Assembly: GCF_004367745.1 (NCBI RefSeq)
Contig: NZ_CP037993.1
Location: 5,022,001-5,086,000, forward strand
Source of the DNA: Herbaspirillum huttiense
Lineage (GTDB): Bacteria; Pseudomonadota; Gammaproteobacteria; Burkholderiales; Burkholderiaceae_D
Direction of reading: 5' to 3'
DNA: 64,000 bases
This document shows positions 1-11,844 of the stretch, in pieces (position 1 is the stretch's first letter; the number at the start of each line of letters is the position of its first letter). The position numbers were made by a program, and so were the translations under genes. The notes beneath the pieces are model-generated. The model saw nothing but the letters and a program-made list of their open reading frames with translations. It ran no database searches and was not told where the DNA came from.

Positions 1-2907
<2,907 letters not shown>

Positions 2908-2973
2908 CTGGCGTTTTTCTCTGGTAACGGCAACAATGCGAGGCCTGATCCCGCACGCGAGCGCGCTGCGGAT

Positions 2974-3001
2974 AAAAAAACCGGCCAGAAAAGGACCGGT
3001 T
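2974..3001 (-). terminator. Terminator-like hairpin inside the metH leader
   Basis: Reading the minus strand, AACCGG pairs with CCGGTT around an 11-nt loop and is followed by an unbroken T run, the classic intrinsic terminator form. No minus-strand gene lies upstream (the neighbour at 3108 is on the plus strand). The hairpin sits between the predicted promoter and metH, so attenuation is possible. A second GC-rich hairpin (2951-2971) follows. Confidence 0.55.
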
Positions 3002-3023
3002 CGTCAGGCAAAAAGTGAACCCG

Positions 3024-3029
3024 ATTATA
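3024..3029 (-). promoter_or_regulatory. Perfect -10 box (TATAAT) for metH
   Basis: On the minus strand a consensus TATAAT lies here, giving a predicted transcription start near 3017 and a leader of about 110 nt before the metH ATG. No good -35 hexamer was seen. The leader carries two strong hairpins (2951-2971 and 2974-3001). Confidence 0.5.
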
Positions 3030-3107
3030 CGCCAAAGTACCCTTCCCCCGCCTCCCGGCAGGCTTTGCGGGCGGGGCTTAGTTGCAGAATGTTAACTATT
3101 TACAGCC

Positions 3108-3707
3108 ATGCCCGATCACCCGCCCATCCTCATTCTGACCGCCCTGGAAAATGAACTCGATGCCGCCGCCGCGCCGGCGGGGGTCCAGGTGGTCTATTGC
3201 GGCGTGGGCAAGGTCAATGCCGCCCTGCATGCGACCCAGGCCATCCTGACCCATCGCCCGCGCGCACTCATCAATTTCGGCACGGCCGGCAAGATCGATC
3301 CGGCGCACGACGGGCTGCTGGAAGTGGCGGCCGTCATCCAGCGCGACATGGCGGCCATGCCGCTGGCACCGCGTGGAGTGACGCCATTGATGAACCAGGA
3401 GCAACAGCCGGCACGCCTGGAGTCCGGCTATCCCGGCGTGCTGTGCGGCACCGGCGACAGCTTCGTGACGGCGGCCGATGACTGGCTGCTGGAACAGAAG
3501 GTCGATCTGGTGGATATGGAATTGTTTGCCATCGCCCGCGTGTGCCGGCACTTTGGCTTGCCGTGGCGGGCTTTCAAGTTCATCACCGATGGGGCCGATG
3601 ACGATGCGGCCGATGACTGGCAGGCGCGCGTGCATCTGGGCGAGGAACTGTTCTGGCGGCATCTGCCGCTGGTGCTCAGACAGTTCGAGGAAGAACAGGC
3701 GCGTTGA
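3108..3707 (+). CDS. MTA/SAH nucleosidase-like phosphorylase
   Basis: The 199-residue product resembles 5'-methylthioadenosine/S-adenosylhomocysteine nucleosidases (Pfs/MTAN, PNP/UDP phosphorylase superfamily), which hydrolyse the N-glycosidic bond of MTA or SAH. Visible family marks are the N-terminal LTALENEL (catalytic Glu region), GVGKVNAA, the GTAGKID turn, VDMELFAIA (ribose-binding Glu) and a C-terminal TDGADDDA that holds the expected catalytic Asp. It is shorter than E. coli Pfs (about 232 residues). It is divergent from metH, so both sit on the SAM cycle. The substrate is inferred; other nucleosidases of this fold cannot be excluded. No clear ribosome binding site precedes the ATG. 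Confidence 0.8.
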   Translation: MPDHPPILILTALENELDAAAAPAGVQVVYCGVGKVNAALHATQAILTHRPRALINFGTAGKIDPAHDGLLEVAAVIQRDMAAMPLAPRGVTPLMNQEQQPARLESGYPGVLCGTGDSFVTAADDWLLEQKVDLVDMELFAIARVCRHFGLPWRAFKFITDGADDDAADDWQARVHLGEELFWRHLPLVLRQFEEEQAR

Positions 3708-3718
3708 TTCGTGCAGGC

Positions 3719-3756
3719 GTTCAGGCGCGACGGGAGGACTTAGTTCGCGCCTGAAC
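3719..3756. terminator. Bidirectional hairpin between convergent genes
   Basis: A perfect 12-bp inverted repeat (GTTCAGGCGCGA / TCGCGCCTGAAC) with a 14-nt loop lies between the stops of the nucleosidase gene and fmt, with a smaller AGGACTT/AAGTCCT repeat interleaved. The position suits a shared terminator, though no long T run follows. Confidence 0.6.
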
Positions 3757-3793
3757 CAAAGTCCTCATGCCTGCCTGAAGGTGGTCGCAGCGC

Positions 3794-4747
3794 TCAGGCG
3801 AAGCGGCCGCCTTCCAGCGGGAAGCCCTTCAGGAATTCTGCCGCCGGCAGGCGCTTGCCGCCCGGCTTCTGCAGTTCCGTCAGCAGCAATGCGCCTTCAC
3901 CGCAAGCCACCACGATGCCGGCCTGGGCATCGGCCGACAGTACCTGTCCCGGCTCGCCCTGCTGCGCCACCTTGACCGGACGCGCCTGCCACAGCTTGAC
4001 CACGGTATCGCCGAAGCGGCCCGTCGCGCCGGGGAAGGGATTGAAGGCGCGGATGCGGCGAGCCAGTTGCCCGGCACTCTGGGTGAAGTCGAGCGCGGCC
4101 TCTTCCTTGGCGATCTTGGCGGCGTAGTTGGCGCCCTCTTCCGGCTGCGGCGTGGCCGGCAGCGTGCCCTGTTCCAGCCTCGCAATCGCTTCCACGATCA
4201 TCTTGCCGCCCAGCGCGGCCAGCTTGTCATGCAGGGTGCCGGTGGTGTCGTCTTCGGCAATGGGGACGCTTTCGATGAGCATCATGGGGCCGGTGTCGAG
4301 GCCCTCTTCCATCTGCATGATGGTGATGCCGGTCTCGGCGTCACCGGCCTCGATGGCGCGATGGATGGGGGCGGCACCGCGCCAGCGCGGCAGCAGCGAG
4401 CCGTGGATGTTGATGCAGCCAAGGCGCGGGATGTCGAGCACGCTGCGCGGCAGGATCAGGCCGTAGGCGGCCACCACCATCACGTCGTGCGGGGTCGATT
4501 GCAGCAGCGCGTGGGCTTCCTGGGCCACGTCCGGATACTTGCCGTTCAGGCGCAGGGAGACAGGCTGCGCCACGGGCGTGCCGTGCTTGATCGCGCACTG
4601 CTTCACGGGCGAGGCCTGCAGCTGCATGCCGCGTCCGGCGGGGCGGTCGGGCTGGGTCAGCACCAGCGTGATCTCGTGACCGGCAGCGTACAGCGCTTCG
4701 AGCGCGACGGCGGCGAATTCCGGCGTGCCGGCAAAAATGATCTTCAT
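3794..4747 (-). CDS. fmt: Methionyl-tRNA formyltransferase
   Basis: Fmt formylates initiator Met-tRNA using 10-formyltetrahydrofolate. The 317-residue length is normal. The N-terminal formyltransferase domain shows FAGTPEFA at 5-12, the catalytic trio N113, H115 (in INIHGS) and D151, and the signature [11 protein letters not shown] at 117-127. The C-terminal OB-like domain starts near 205. In most proteobacteria fmt follows def (peptide deformylase), but here def is not adjacent: an SDR gene lies 33 bp upstream and a convergent nucleosidase gene downstream. It is probably co-transcribed with the SDR. Confidence 0.95.
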   Translation of the reverse strand: MKIIFAGTPEFAAVALEALYAAGHEITLVLTQPDRPAGRGMQLQASPVKQCAIKHGTPVAQPVSLRLNGKYPDVAQEAHALLQSTPHDVMVVAAYGLILPRSVLDIPRLGCINIHGSLLPRWRGAAPIHRAIEAGDAETGITIMQMEEGLDTGPMMLIESVPIAEDDTTGTLHDKLAALGGKMIVEAIARLEQGTLPATPQPEEGANYAAKIAKEEAALDFTQSAGQLARRIRAFNPFPGATGRFGDTVVKLWQARPVKVAQQGEPGQVLSADAQAGIVVACGEGALLLTELQKPGGKRLPAAEFLKGFPLEGGRFA

Positions 4748-4780
4748 GAAAAACTCCAGGGGCGGCCGCAGCCGCCAGAT

Positions 4781-5587
4781 TTACAGATTGCGTTTCTTGT
4801 GGGGCGCGCGGGCGAAGGCGATATCGTACAGCCAGTTCGGCAGCAGCCGCAGCAGCTTGGCCACCACCCCCATCTGCCACGGGATGACGCGATAGCTCAC
4901 GCCCTCGGCGATGCTCTCGACGGCACGCTCGGCAAAGCGCTCCACCGGCATCAGGAAGGGCATGGGATAGGTATTCACGCGGGTCATCGGGGTATCGATG
5001 TAGCCCGGCGCAATGGTCACGACCTTGATGCCCGAAGAGCGCAGCTCCACCCGCAGCGATTCGCAGTAGCTGATGACGGCCGACTTGGAGGCGCTGTAGG
5101 CCCCCGCCCCCGGCAGGCCGCGAATGCCGGCCACGCTGCCGATGCCGACCAGGCGGCAGCGATTGCGCTGCGCGGGCGGCGCGGCCTTCATGCGGGCCAC
5201 GAAGGGCGTGAAGGTGGCAAAGGTGGCCGTGACGTTGACGGCCAGGATGCGTTCGAAGGCCGGCAGGTCTTCCTGGTATTCGGTCAGCGTGCCTTGCGAG
5301 ATGCCGGCGTTGGCAATGACCACGTCAGCCCCGCCGAATTCGGCCAGGAAGGCTTCGGCTGCGGCCGCCAGGGCCGTGTGGTCAGTCACGTCAAGGGCAT
5401 AGACGCGATGCCGCTCCGGATGCGGCAGGCTGGCGCGCAGGGCTTCCAGCTCGGCCGTGCGGCGCGCGACCAGGCCGAGGATGGCACCACGGCGGGCGTA
5501 GGCTTGCGCCAGGGCCATGCCGATACCGCTGGAGGCGCCGGTCAGGAACACGCGTTCCTGGGCTGCAACGACGAGAGGGTTGGCCAT
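4781..5587 (-). CDS. Short-chain dehydrogenase/reductase
   Basis: A classical SDR of 268 residues. It has the NAD(P)-binding TGASSGIG at 16-23, NAG near 93-95, catalytic S151 and the Y164-x-x-x-K168 pair (YSASK). A hydrophobic C-terminal tail with LLRLLPNWLYDIAF could contact membrane. I chose the ATG at 5587 because AGGAG lies six bases upstream; an in-frame upstream start at 5635 would run into the hairpin behind dsbA. It follows dsbA and precedes fmt. The substrate cannot be told from sequence. Confidence 0.85.
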   Translation of the reverse strand: MANPLVVAAQERVFLTGASSGIGMALAQAYARRGAILGLVARRTAELEALRASLPHPERHRVYALDVTDHTALAAAAEAFLAEFGGADVVIANAGISQGTLTEYQEDLPAFERILAVNVTATFATFTPFVARMKAAPPAQRNRCRLVGIGSVAGIRGLPGAGAYSASKSAVISYCESLRVELRSSGIKVVTIAPGYIDTPMTRVNTYPMPFLMPVERFAERAVESIAEGVSYRVIPWQMGVVAKLLRLLPNWLYDIAFARAPHKKRNL

Positions 5588-5641
5588 GCCTGCTCCTGAG
5601 GTGAGATGAAGGTTTAGGTAATTTCTGCTGCCCAAATGACA

Positions 5642-5671
5642 ACGGTCCGCGGCCTTGCGGACGCGGACCGT
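5642..5671 (-). terminator. Hairpin after dsbA
   Basis: A perfect 10-bp stem (ACGGTCCGCG / CGCGGACCGT) lies 17 bp past the dsbA stop and before the SDR start. No long T run follows; it may be a weak terminator or an RNA-stabilising hairpin. Confidence 0.5.
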
Positions 5672-5687
5672 GTGGAACGGGTGAAGC

Positions 5688-6395
5688 TTATTTCTTTTTC
5701 GCGGGGGTGCTGCCAGCGGCCTTTTCAGCAGCCACCTTGGCCACCAGGTGATCCATCACCTGCAGGGCGGCGGCTTGCTGCATCGATTCCGGCTGGTTGG
5801 CCAGGGCCACGCCGACCACGGCCGGCGAGGTCACATAACGGCCATCAATGGCGATCATGGGCACGCCGTCGACCTTGTAGGCTTCCTGCAGCTGGGCCGC
5901 GCGGCGGGCCTTGGTCTGCACGCCGAAGGAATTGTACAGGTCGAGGAATTTCTGCTTGTCCAGGCCGATCTTCTCGATGTAGGCCAGGATGGTCTTGTCG
6001 GTGTTGATGCGCTGGTTTTCCACGTGGATGGCCTGGAAGATCTTGGGGGTCAGCTCATCGGCCTTGCCCATGGCTTCCAGCGTGTAGTAGAGCTTCTGCT
6101 GCGGCACGAAGCTGTCGCGGAAGGCCACCGGCACCTTCTTGAAGCTGATCTTGTCGCCCTGCTTCTTGACCCACGCCGTCAGCGACGGATCCCAGGCCGC
6201 GCAGTGCGGGCAGTCGAACCAGAAGAACTCGGTGACTTCGACCTTGTTGCCGGAGTCGGTCGGCTGGGCCTGCTCCAGCACACGGTAGTCGCTGCCCACT
6301 TGCGGATTGGCCGGCGAGGCCGAAGCGCCAACGCTGGCGGTGAAAGCCAGTACGCCGAAGCTGACCGCAGCCAGCAGCTTTTGATGGAAACGCAT
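5688..6395 (-). CDS. dsbA: Periplasmic thiol:disulfide oxidase DsbA
   Basis: DsbA introduces disulfides into exported proteins. The 235-residue precursor has a signal peptide (residues 1-27, ending ASA). The active site CPHC is at 62-65 in a thioredoxin fold, followed by a helical insert and the cis-proline P179 in GVPMI. The C-terminus ends in a lysine-rich tail. GAGGG precedes the ATG. The neighbours are a SPOR protein upstream and an SDR downstream; the argS-SPOR-dsbA order is one I recall from Oxalobacteraceae. Confidence 0.93.
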   Translation of the reverse strand: MRFHQKLLAAVSFGVLAFTASVGASASPANPQVGSDYRVLEQAQPTDSGNKVEVTEFFWFDCPHCAAWDPSLTAWVKKQGDKISFKKVPVAFRDSFVPQQKLYYTLEAMGKADELTPKIFQAIHVENQRINTDKTILAYIEKIGLDKQKFLDLYNSFGVQTKARRAAQLQEAYKVDGVPMIAIDGRYVTSPAVVGVALANQPESMQQAAALQVMDHLVAKVAAEKAAGSTPAKKK

Positions 6396-6502
6396 GGTAT
6401 TACCCTCTCTGATGGATAGTCGGCGGAATCGGCCTGGGGCCGTTCCAAGCCCGTCGTGCCGGTCGGTGATCCCCTGCCGCCGGCATCCACGGTGCGATCT
6501 GT

Positions 6503-7171
6503 TTATTTGGGGATGCGCACGATGGCGGCATCGACCCCGTTATCGGACAGCTTGCTGCGCGTGCGGTTCATCGACTCCGCATGCTCGAAGGGACCGATGC
6601 GCACGCGGTAAAGCACGCCACTGTCTGCCGTGCGCTCGGTGACCTTGGCCTCGAAGCCCAGCAGGGCCAGCTTGGCGCGGGCACTTTCGGCATCGGCCTG
6701 GTCGCGGAAGGCACCGGTCTGCAGGAAGTAAGTCCACTTGTCGTCGTTGGTGTCGTTCTTCGCGGCCGGGGTCGCAGGCGTGGTGGCCGAGGGCTTGGCG
6801 TCAGCCGTCTTGCTGTCGGACTTGGACGGTGCCGGCGTGGCCGGGCTGGCCTGCGTTGTCGGCGCTACCGGCGGCACCGGCTGCGCAGCAGCGGTATTGG
6901 GCGGCACCGGCGTCTGCGACTGCTGCTGGTCGCGCGCTGCTTCGCGGGCGATGTCGCGGTTGCCGTAGAGCGGACGGTTGGGATCGGCCGCCTGGGCCGG
7001 TGTCGGGTCGGCGCGCTCGGGGCGCGTCACCTTGTTGACGAAGGGGATGGGCGACTTGGTGATCATCAGTGCCACACCCACGGCGATCCCAAGGCCGACG
7101 ATCAAACCCAGGATCAGGCCGAGCAGCGTACCGCCGGCCTGCTTGTGATATTTCGCGTTCAACGGTTTCAC
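6503..7171 (-). CDS. SPOR-domain membrane protein (FtsN-like)
   Basis: The 222-residue protein has a short cytoplasmic N-terminus, one membrane segment at about 15-37, a long periplasmic linker rich in Pro, Ala, Thr and Gln (about 55-140), and a C-terminal SPOR domain (about 145-222; WTYFLQTGAF, LYRVRIGPF). SPOR domains bind denuded glycan strands of septal peptidoglycan, so a division role like that of FtsN is expected. It starts 21 bp after the argS stop and is probably in the argS transcript. Confidence 0.85.
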   Translation of the reverse strand: MKPLNAKYHKQAGGTLLGLILGLIVGLGIAVGVALMITKSPIPFVNKVTRPERADPTPAQAADPNRPLYGNRDIAREAARDQQQSQTPVPPNTAAAQPVPPVAPTTQASPATPAPSKSDSKTADAKPSATTPATPAAKNDTNDDKWTYFLQTGAFRDQADAESARAKLALLGFEAKVTERTADSGVLYRVRIGPFEHAESMNRTRSKLSDNGVDAAIVRIPK

Positions 7172-7192
7172 GTTTCTCTTTAGCTGCTTGTT

Positions 7193-8926
7193 TTACATTC
7201 TGGCCGGAGCCGATACGCCCAACAATGCCAGGCCGTTGCGCAGCACCTGGCGGGTGGCGGACAACAGCGCCAGGCGTGCAGACCTGGTTGGGACATCGTC
7301 GACCAGCACGCGTTCCGCATTGTAGTAGCTATGCAGTTCGCCTGCCAGATCGCGCAGGTAGAAGGCCACCTGGTGCGGTCCCAGTTCCTGCAGGGCATGG
7401 GCCAGCATGTCCGGATACTCGGCCAGCTTGGCCAGCAGCGACGCTTCGCGCGGGGCGGTCAGCAGCGACAGGTCGGCCGTGGTCTTGAGCGCTTCTTCAT
7501 CCACGCCCGACTTGCCCAGCACGGTGCAGATGCGGGCATGGGCGTACTGGACGTAGTAGACCGGATTTTCATCGGACTGCGCCAGCGCCAGGTCGACGTC
7601 GAAGACGAACTCGGTATCGGCCTTGCGCGAGATCAGGAAGAAGCGCACCGCATCGCGGCCGCGCGTGAGATCACGTTCCTGGCCCTCGACCGCTTCGCCG
7701 GCCGACCATTCGATCAGGTCGCGCAGGGTGACATAGGAACCGGCGCGCTTGGAGATCTTGACCTCTTCGCCATTGCGCATGACGGTGACCATCTTGTGCA
7801 GCACGTAGTCGGGATAGCCCTGCGGGATACCCACGCCGGCAGCCTGCAGGCCGGCGCGCACGCGGGCGATGGTGCCGTGGTGGTCGCTGCCCTGGATGTT
7901 GATGACCTTGCCGTAGCCACGTTGCCACTTGTTGATGTGATAGGCGACGTCGGGCACGAAGTAGGTGTAGGTGCCGTCGGTCTTTTTCATGACGCGATCC
8001 TTGTCGTCGCCATAGTCGGTGGTGCGCAGCCAGAGCGCGCCATCCTGCTCGTAGGTCTTGCCGGCGGCAATGAGCGCCTCCACGGCGGCGGCCACCTTGC
8101 CGTCGGCGTAGAGCGAGGACTCCAGGTAGTAATTGTCGAACTTCACGCCGAAGGCCTGCAGATCCAGATCCTGCTCGTGGCGCAGGTAGGCCACGGCGAA
8201 GCGGCGGATCGATTCCATGTCTTCCACATCGCCGCTGCCGGTGACGGGTTCGCCATCGCTGGCCGAGACGGTCTTCTTGTCGAGGAAGTCGCGGGCGATG
8301 TCGGCGATGTAGTCGCCGTTGTAGGCCGACTCGGGCCACTCGGCGTCACCCGGCTTGAAGCCGCGCGCACGCGCCTGCACCGAGGTGGCCAGCGTGGCGA
8401 TCTGCACGCCGGCATCGTTGTAGTAGAACTCGCGCAGCACGTCATAGCCCTGGGCTTCCAGCAGCGAGGACAGCGCATCACCCAGCGCGCCTTGGCGGCC
8501 ATGACCCACGTGCAGCGGACCGGTGGGGTTGGCCGAGACGAACTCGACCAGCACCTTCTTGCCAGCGCCCAGGCTGCCACGGCCGAAGGCCTCGCCCTGT
8601 TCGTGGATCACCTTGACCACCGCCTGCTTGGCGGCAGCCGCCACGCGCAGGTTGATGAAGCCGGGGCCGGCGATCTCGACCGACTCCACCAGGCCTTCAC
8701 GCGCCGGGTCGGCCATGACGGCGGCCACGATGGCTTGCGCCAGTTCGCGCGGATTCTTCTTGAGCGGCTTGGCCAGCTGCATGGCGATGTTGCAGGCGAT
8801 GTCGCCGTGCGAGGCATCGCGCGGACGCTCCAGGGTGATGGTCGGGGTCAGGCCGCTATCAGCCAGCAGCGGCTGCAAGGCGGACGAGAACAGGTCGGAG
8901 ATGCGTTGTTTCTGTTGTGCGAGCAT
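7193..8926 (-). CDS. argS: Arginyl-tRNA synthetase
   Basis: ArgRS charges tRNA-Arg. From the ATG at 8926 the product has 577 residues, the normal length. It has an N-terminal Add1-like domain (about 1-110) and the class I signature HVGHG at 139-143 within [11 protein letters not shown]. The catalytic core follows, then a C-terminal DALR anticodon-binding domain (about 455-577, ending [11 protein letters not shown]). An upstream in-frame start at 9001 would add 25 residues of low-complexity sequence, so I prefer 8926. A TATAAT box at 9019-9024 gives a leader of about 85 nt. Confidence 0.96.
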   Translation of the reverse strand: MLAQQKQRISDLFSSALQPLLADSGLTPTITLERPRDASHGDIACNIAMQLAKPLKKNPRELAQAIVAAVMADPAREGLVESVEIAGPGFINLRVAAAAKQAVVKVIHEQGEAFGRGSLGAGKKVLVEFVSANPTGPLHVGHGRQGALGDALSSLLEAQGYDVLREFYYNDAGVQIATLATSVQARARGFKPGDAEWPESAYNGDYIADIARDFLDKKTVSASDGEPVTGSGDVEDMESIRRFAVAYLRHEQDLDLQAFGVKFDNYYLESSLYADGKVAAAVEALIAAGKTYEQDGALWLRTTDYGDDKDRVMKKTDGTYTYFVPDVAYHINKWQRGYGKVINIQGSDHHGTIARVRAGLQAAGVGIPQGYPDYVLHKMVTVMRNGEEVKISKRAGSYVTLRDLIEWSAGEAVEGQERDLTRGRDAVRFFLISRKADTEFVFDVDLALAQSDENPVYYVQYAHARICTVLGKSGVDEEALKTTADLSLLTAPREASLLAKLAEYPDMLAHALQELGPHQVAFYLRDLAGELHSYYNAERVLVDDVPTRSARLALLSATRQVLRNGLALLGVSAPARM

Positions 8927-9018
8927 GGGAATGAGGGGTAAAGCGGAAGCGGCCGAGGCGCTGGTCTGGCAGGCTGCGCCGCGCGGAGGGATCGCTTGCA
9001 ATTGGTTGAGCAGCCGAG

Positions 9019-9024
9019 ATTATA
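9019..9024 (-). promoter_or_regulatory. -10 box (TATAAT) for argS
   Basis: A consensus TATAAT lies on the minus strand 92 bp upstream of the argS ATG. The -35 region is not near consensus. The priA-argS gap (8927-9212) holds no gene. Confidence 0.5.
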
Positions 9025-9212
9025 CCGGCTAGGCGCACCATGTAGGCTGCCCGAGCAAGCAGCTTGCACACGGGCAAGCTCTCTGTTCCATAAAGATGGC
9101 GCAATCACAACAAAGCGTGCAGCCGCGCTTGGACGCGCTTAGGTCAATTTTGCAACAAACTTCACCCGGCATTTCAGGATGCGCCGGGGGCCCGCCTGCT
9201 GCCGGGCTGCCT

Positions 9213-11396
9213 TCATATATCGACCGGATCGACCTCAAGCGACCAGCGCACCCGCGTCTTCAGTTGCCGCAACTCGGCCAGCCAGTGCTTGAGGAAGCCT
9301 TGCAGCGCCGGGCGTGAGGGACATTCAATGAGCAACTGCGCCCGCTCCACGTTGGCCACCCGCATCATGGTCATGGGAATCGGTTCGTTGATGGTGATGG
9401 CGGGGGCGTCTAATAAAGCGGCGGCCTCCTTCAGGAAAGCCATGGCCGTCTCCAGCTCGCGCGCCTCGGCGCGCAGCAGGGCCTGGTACATGAAGGGCGG
9501 GAAATGGGCCTGGCGGCGCTCGTCCAGCAGGTCGCCGGCAAAGCCGTCGTAGTCATGGCGCATCACGGCCTGGTACAGCGGGTGATGCGGATAGCGGGTC
9601 TGGATCAGCACCTCGCCCGAGCTGCCATCGGCGGACAGCCCGGCCCGTCCGGCGCGGCCGGCCACCTGCATCAACTGGGCAAAGAGCCGTTCACTGGCGC
9701 GGTAGTCGTGCGAGAACAGCGCCGTATCGGGATTGAGCACGCCCACCAGCGTGAGTTTTTTGAAGTCGTGTCCCTTGGCCACCATCTGGGTGCCGACCAG
9801 GATATCCACCTCGCCCCGGTGCACGCTGTCGAAGGCGCTCTGGGCCGAACCCTTCAGGCGGGTCGAATCGGCATCGATGCGCAACACGCGCGCGCCGGGG
9901 AAAATCGCTCCCAATCCCTCCTCCACCCGCTGGGTACCGCGCCCCAGCGGCTGCAGGTCGACGTTGCCGCAGGTCGGGCAGGCGCGCGGGATGGCCAGTT
10001 CCAGGCTGCAATGGTGGCAGCGCAGGCGGCGCTCGGGCCGGTGCACCACCATGAAGGCATCGCAGCGCATGCAGTTGCTGATCCAGCCGCAGGCATCGCA
10101 AGCCAGTACCGGCGCATAGCCGCGGCGGTTCAGGAACAGCAGAGACTGTTCGCCCTGCTCCAGGCGCTTGCGCACGGCGGCGATCAGGCCGGCGGTGAGG
10201 CCATCGACGGGCTTGTCGCGCTCCATGTCGATCACCTTGACGGTGGGCAGCACCGCCTGCTGGGCTGCGCGCTGGCGCAGCTCCAGGCGGCGATAACGGC
10301 CGGCCTGGGCGTGATGCCAGGTTTCCAGCGAGGGCGTGGCCGAGCCCAGCACCACGGGAATGCCGAGCTGGTGCGCCCGCCACACCGCGAGGTCGCGCGC
10401 GGAATAGCGCAGGCCTTCCTGCTGCTTGTAGGAGGGATCGTGTTCCTCGTCGATGACGATGAGCTTCAGGGATGGCAGCGAAGACAGGATCGCCAGCCGC
10501 GTGCCCAGCACGATGTGGGCCTGGCCCAGGTGCGCGGCCAGCCAGTTGCGGGCGCGCTCGCCCTCGGCCAGTCCGCTGTGCAGCGCCACCACGTTCAGGT
10601 GCGGGAAGCGTGCGCGGATGTTGCCTTCCAGTTGCGGGGTCAGGTTGATTTCGGGCACCAGCACCAGGATCTGCGCGGGGGCCGGCGCGGGCTGGCCAGG
10701 GTCGGCCGTCTGGGTCTGCTGTTCCTTGTTGCCCTGTGCCGCCTCATCGGCCGCACGGCGCAGGATGGCGGCGGCGGCTTGCAGGTAGACCTCGGTCTTG
10801 CCGCTGCCGGTGACGCCGTACAGCAGCAACGGCGCGAATCCCGTGGCACCGGCGATGGCGTCCACGGCCTGCTGCTGGGCCGGGTTCAGGGGCGGTGCCT
10901 CCCCCAGCTCAAGCGGATCGGGTGCAGCCTGCAGGCCGGGTTCTGCTGCTTCGGCGGTGATCGCTTCAGCCTCGGCGCGGGTCTTGCGGCGCGCCTTGGT
11001 CTTCTTGGGCGCGACCAGACGGCCCAGGGCCTTGAGCGCCTTGTCCAGCGCCACGGTGGTCAGGGCGCGCAGGTTCTTGGGCAGCCCCGGCAGCATCACC
11101 TCGCCCAGCGGGCGCTGGTAGTAGTCGGCCGCGAAGCCGCACAGCGCCAGCCAGTGCGCCGACATCGGCGGCAACTGGTGGCGCACGGCAATGACGTCCT
11201 TGATCTTGTCGGCCTGCAAGTCGGTCTGATCCGCATGGCCAACGACCACACCCACGGCTTCGCGGCGGCCGAACGGCACCACCACCAGCTGGCCGATGGC
11301 CGGCATGGGCTCCTCCGGCGTGGCCGGCTGCCAGCGGTAATCGAAGACGGTATGCAGGGGCGTATCGAGCGCCACCTGGAGCAGGCGTTGTTCCAC
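9213..11396 (-). CDS. priA: Primosomal replication restart helicase PriA (GTG start)
   Basis: PriA recognises stalled forks and loads the replisome. The 727-residue product has an N-terminal 3'-DNA-binding domain (1-105) and a charged Lys/Arg/Glu linker (about 130-165). The Walker A GVTGSGKT is at 194-201, the DEEHD box near 316, and an eight-cysteine zinc region (CDACGW, CMRCD, CHHC, CPTCG) at about 430-480. The helicase C-domain has GTQMVAKGHDF and QVAGRAGRAG. The start is GTG at 11396, the first in-frame start that gives the usual N-terminus; an ATG at 11410 is out of frame. A terminator-like hairpin lies only 20 bp upstream. Confidence 0.95.
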   Translation of the reverse strand: MEQRLLQVALDTPLHTVFDYRWQPATPEEPMPAIGQLVVVPFGRREAVGVVVGHADQTDLQADKIKDVIAVRHQLPPMSAHWLALCGFAADYYQRPLGEVMLPGLPKNLRALTTVALDKALKALGRLVAPKKTKARRKTRAEAEAITAEAAEPGLQAAPDPLELGEAPPLNPAQQQAVDAIAGATGFAPLLLYGVTGSGKTEVYLQAAAAILRRAADEAAQGNKEQQTQTADPGQPAPAPAQILVLVPEINLTPQLEGNIRARFPHLNVVALHSGLAEGERARNWLAAHLGQAHIVLGTRLAILSSLPSLKLIVIDEEHDPSYKQQEGLRYSARDLAVWRAHQLGIPVVLGSATPSLETWHHAQAGRYRRLELRQRAAQQAVLPTVKVIDMERDKPVDGLTAGLIAAVRKRLEQGEQSLLFLNRRGYAPVLACDACGWISNCMRCDAFMVVHRPERRLRCHHCSLELAIPRACPTCGNVDLQPLGRGTQRVEEGLGAIFPGARVLRIDADSTRLKGSAQSAFDSVHRGEVDILVGTQMVAKGHDFKKLTLVGVLNPDTALFSHDYRASERLFAQLMQVAGRAGRAGLSADGSSGEVLIQTRYPHHPLYQAVMRHDYDGFAGDLLDERRQAHFPPFMYQALLRAEARELETAMAFLKEAAALLDAPAITINEPIPMTMMRVANVERAQLLIECPSRPALQGFLKHWLAELRQLKTRVRWSLEVDPVDI

Positions 11397-11415
11397 GAAC
11401 TTAAAGTCAATCCTG

Positions 11416-11439
11416 AAAAACCGGGCTAAGCCCCGGTTT
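11416..11439 (-). terminator. Terminator-like hairpin just before priA
   Basis: On the minus strand AAACCGGG and CCCGGTTTTT pair around GCTTAG and end in a T run. It may end transcription from hemE and the duplicated region, but it lies so close to the priA start that any priA promoter must be upstream of it. Confidence 0.55.
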
Positions 11440-11456
11440 CATCGTCATTTTTGGAC

Positions 11457-11479
11457 CTATCCACATACGCTGTGGATAA
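11457..11479. promoter_or_regulatory. Inverted DnaA-box pair, copy 1
   Basis: CTATCCACA and TGTGGATAA face each other across 5 bp. The second 9-mer is the exact E. coli DnaA consensus (TTATCCACA) and the first has one mismatch. Confidence 0.6.
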
Positions 11480-11821
11480 CTTTGGGGACAAGTGCCACTT
11501 GACATCGTCCCGCGCAGGCTGGCTGCGGCTTGCGATGCGTTGCCCAAATCGAGGGCAAAAAATTAAGCCAATGAAATCAATGACTTGCATCCGAGGCTTC
11601 AAGCACGAAAAATATTTTTGCATGGAAGCTTTGCGCATGGCGCTGGTGCTTCCTGTGTGCATAAGTCTGCACCAAGGGGCAATGTGCCCAGCGTTTGTCA
11701 AGTCCTGACCGACAGAATTTTGTCGGCTTTGGCCGGCAGGCCGTTATCTCACTGTCCTACAAACTTAAAGTAAACCTTCAAAGATTTCGATAAGCAGCGG
11801 TTTTGTAAACGCTTTTGGGTC

Positions 11822-11844
11822 TTATGCACAGCGTCTGTGGATAA
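11822..11844. promoter_or_regulatory. Inverted DnaA-box pair, copy 2
   Basis: TTATGCACA and TGTGGATAA face each other with the same 5-bp spacing as copy 1, 365 bp away. The second box is again a perfect consensus and the first has one mismatch. Confidence 0.6.

Noticed and set aside
2908..3029. An SAH or SAM riboswitch in the metH leader
   Set aside because: I compared the leader with the SAH-riboswitch pattern from memory and found no matching core; the leader between promoter and hairpin is too short for an aptamer.
4067..5599. A 510-codon plus-strand frame across fmt and the SDR gene
   Set aside because: It is antisense to two well-supported genes and has the His/Gly/Arg-rich composition typical of shadow frames.
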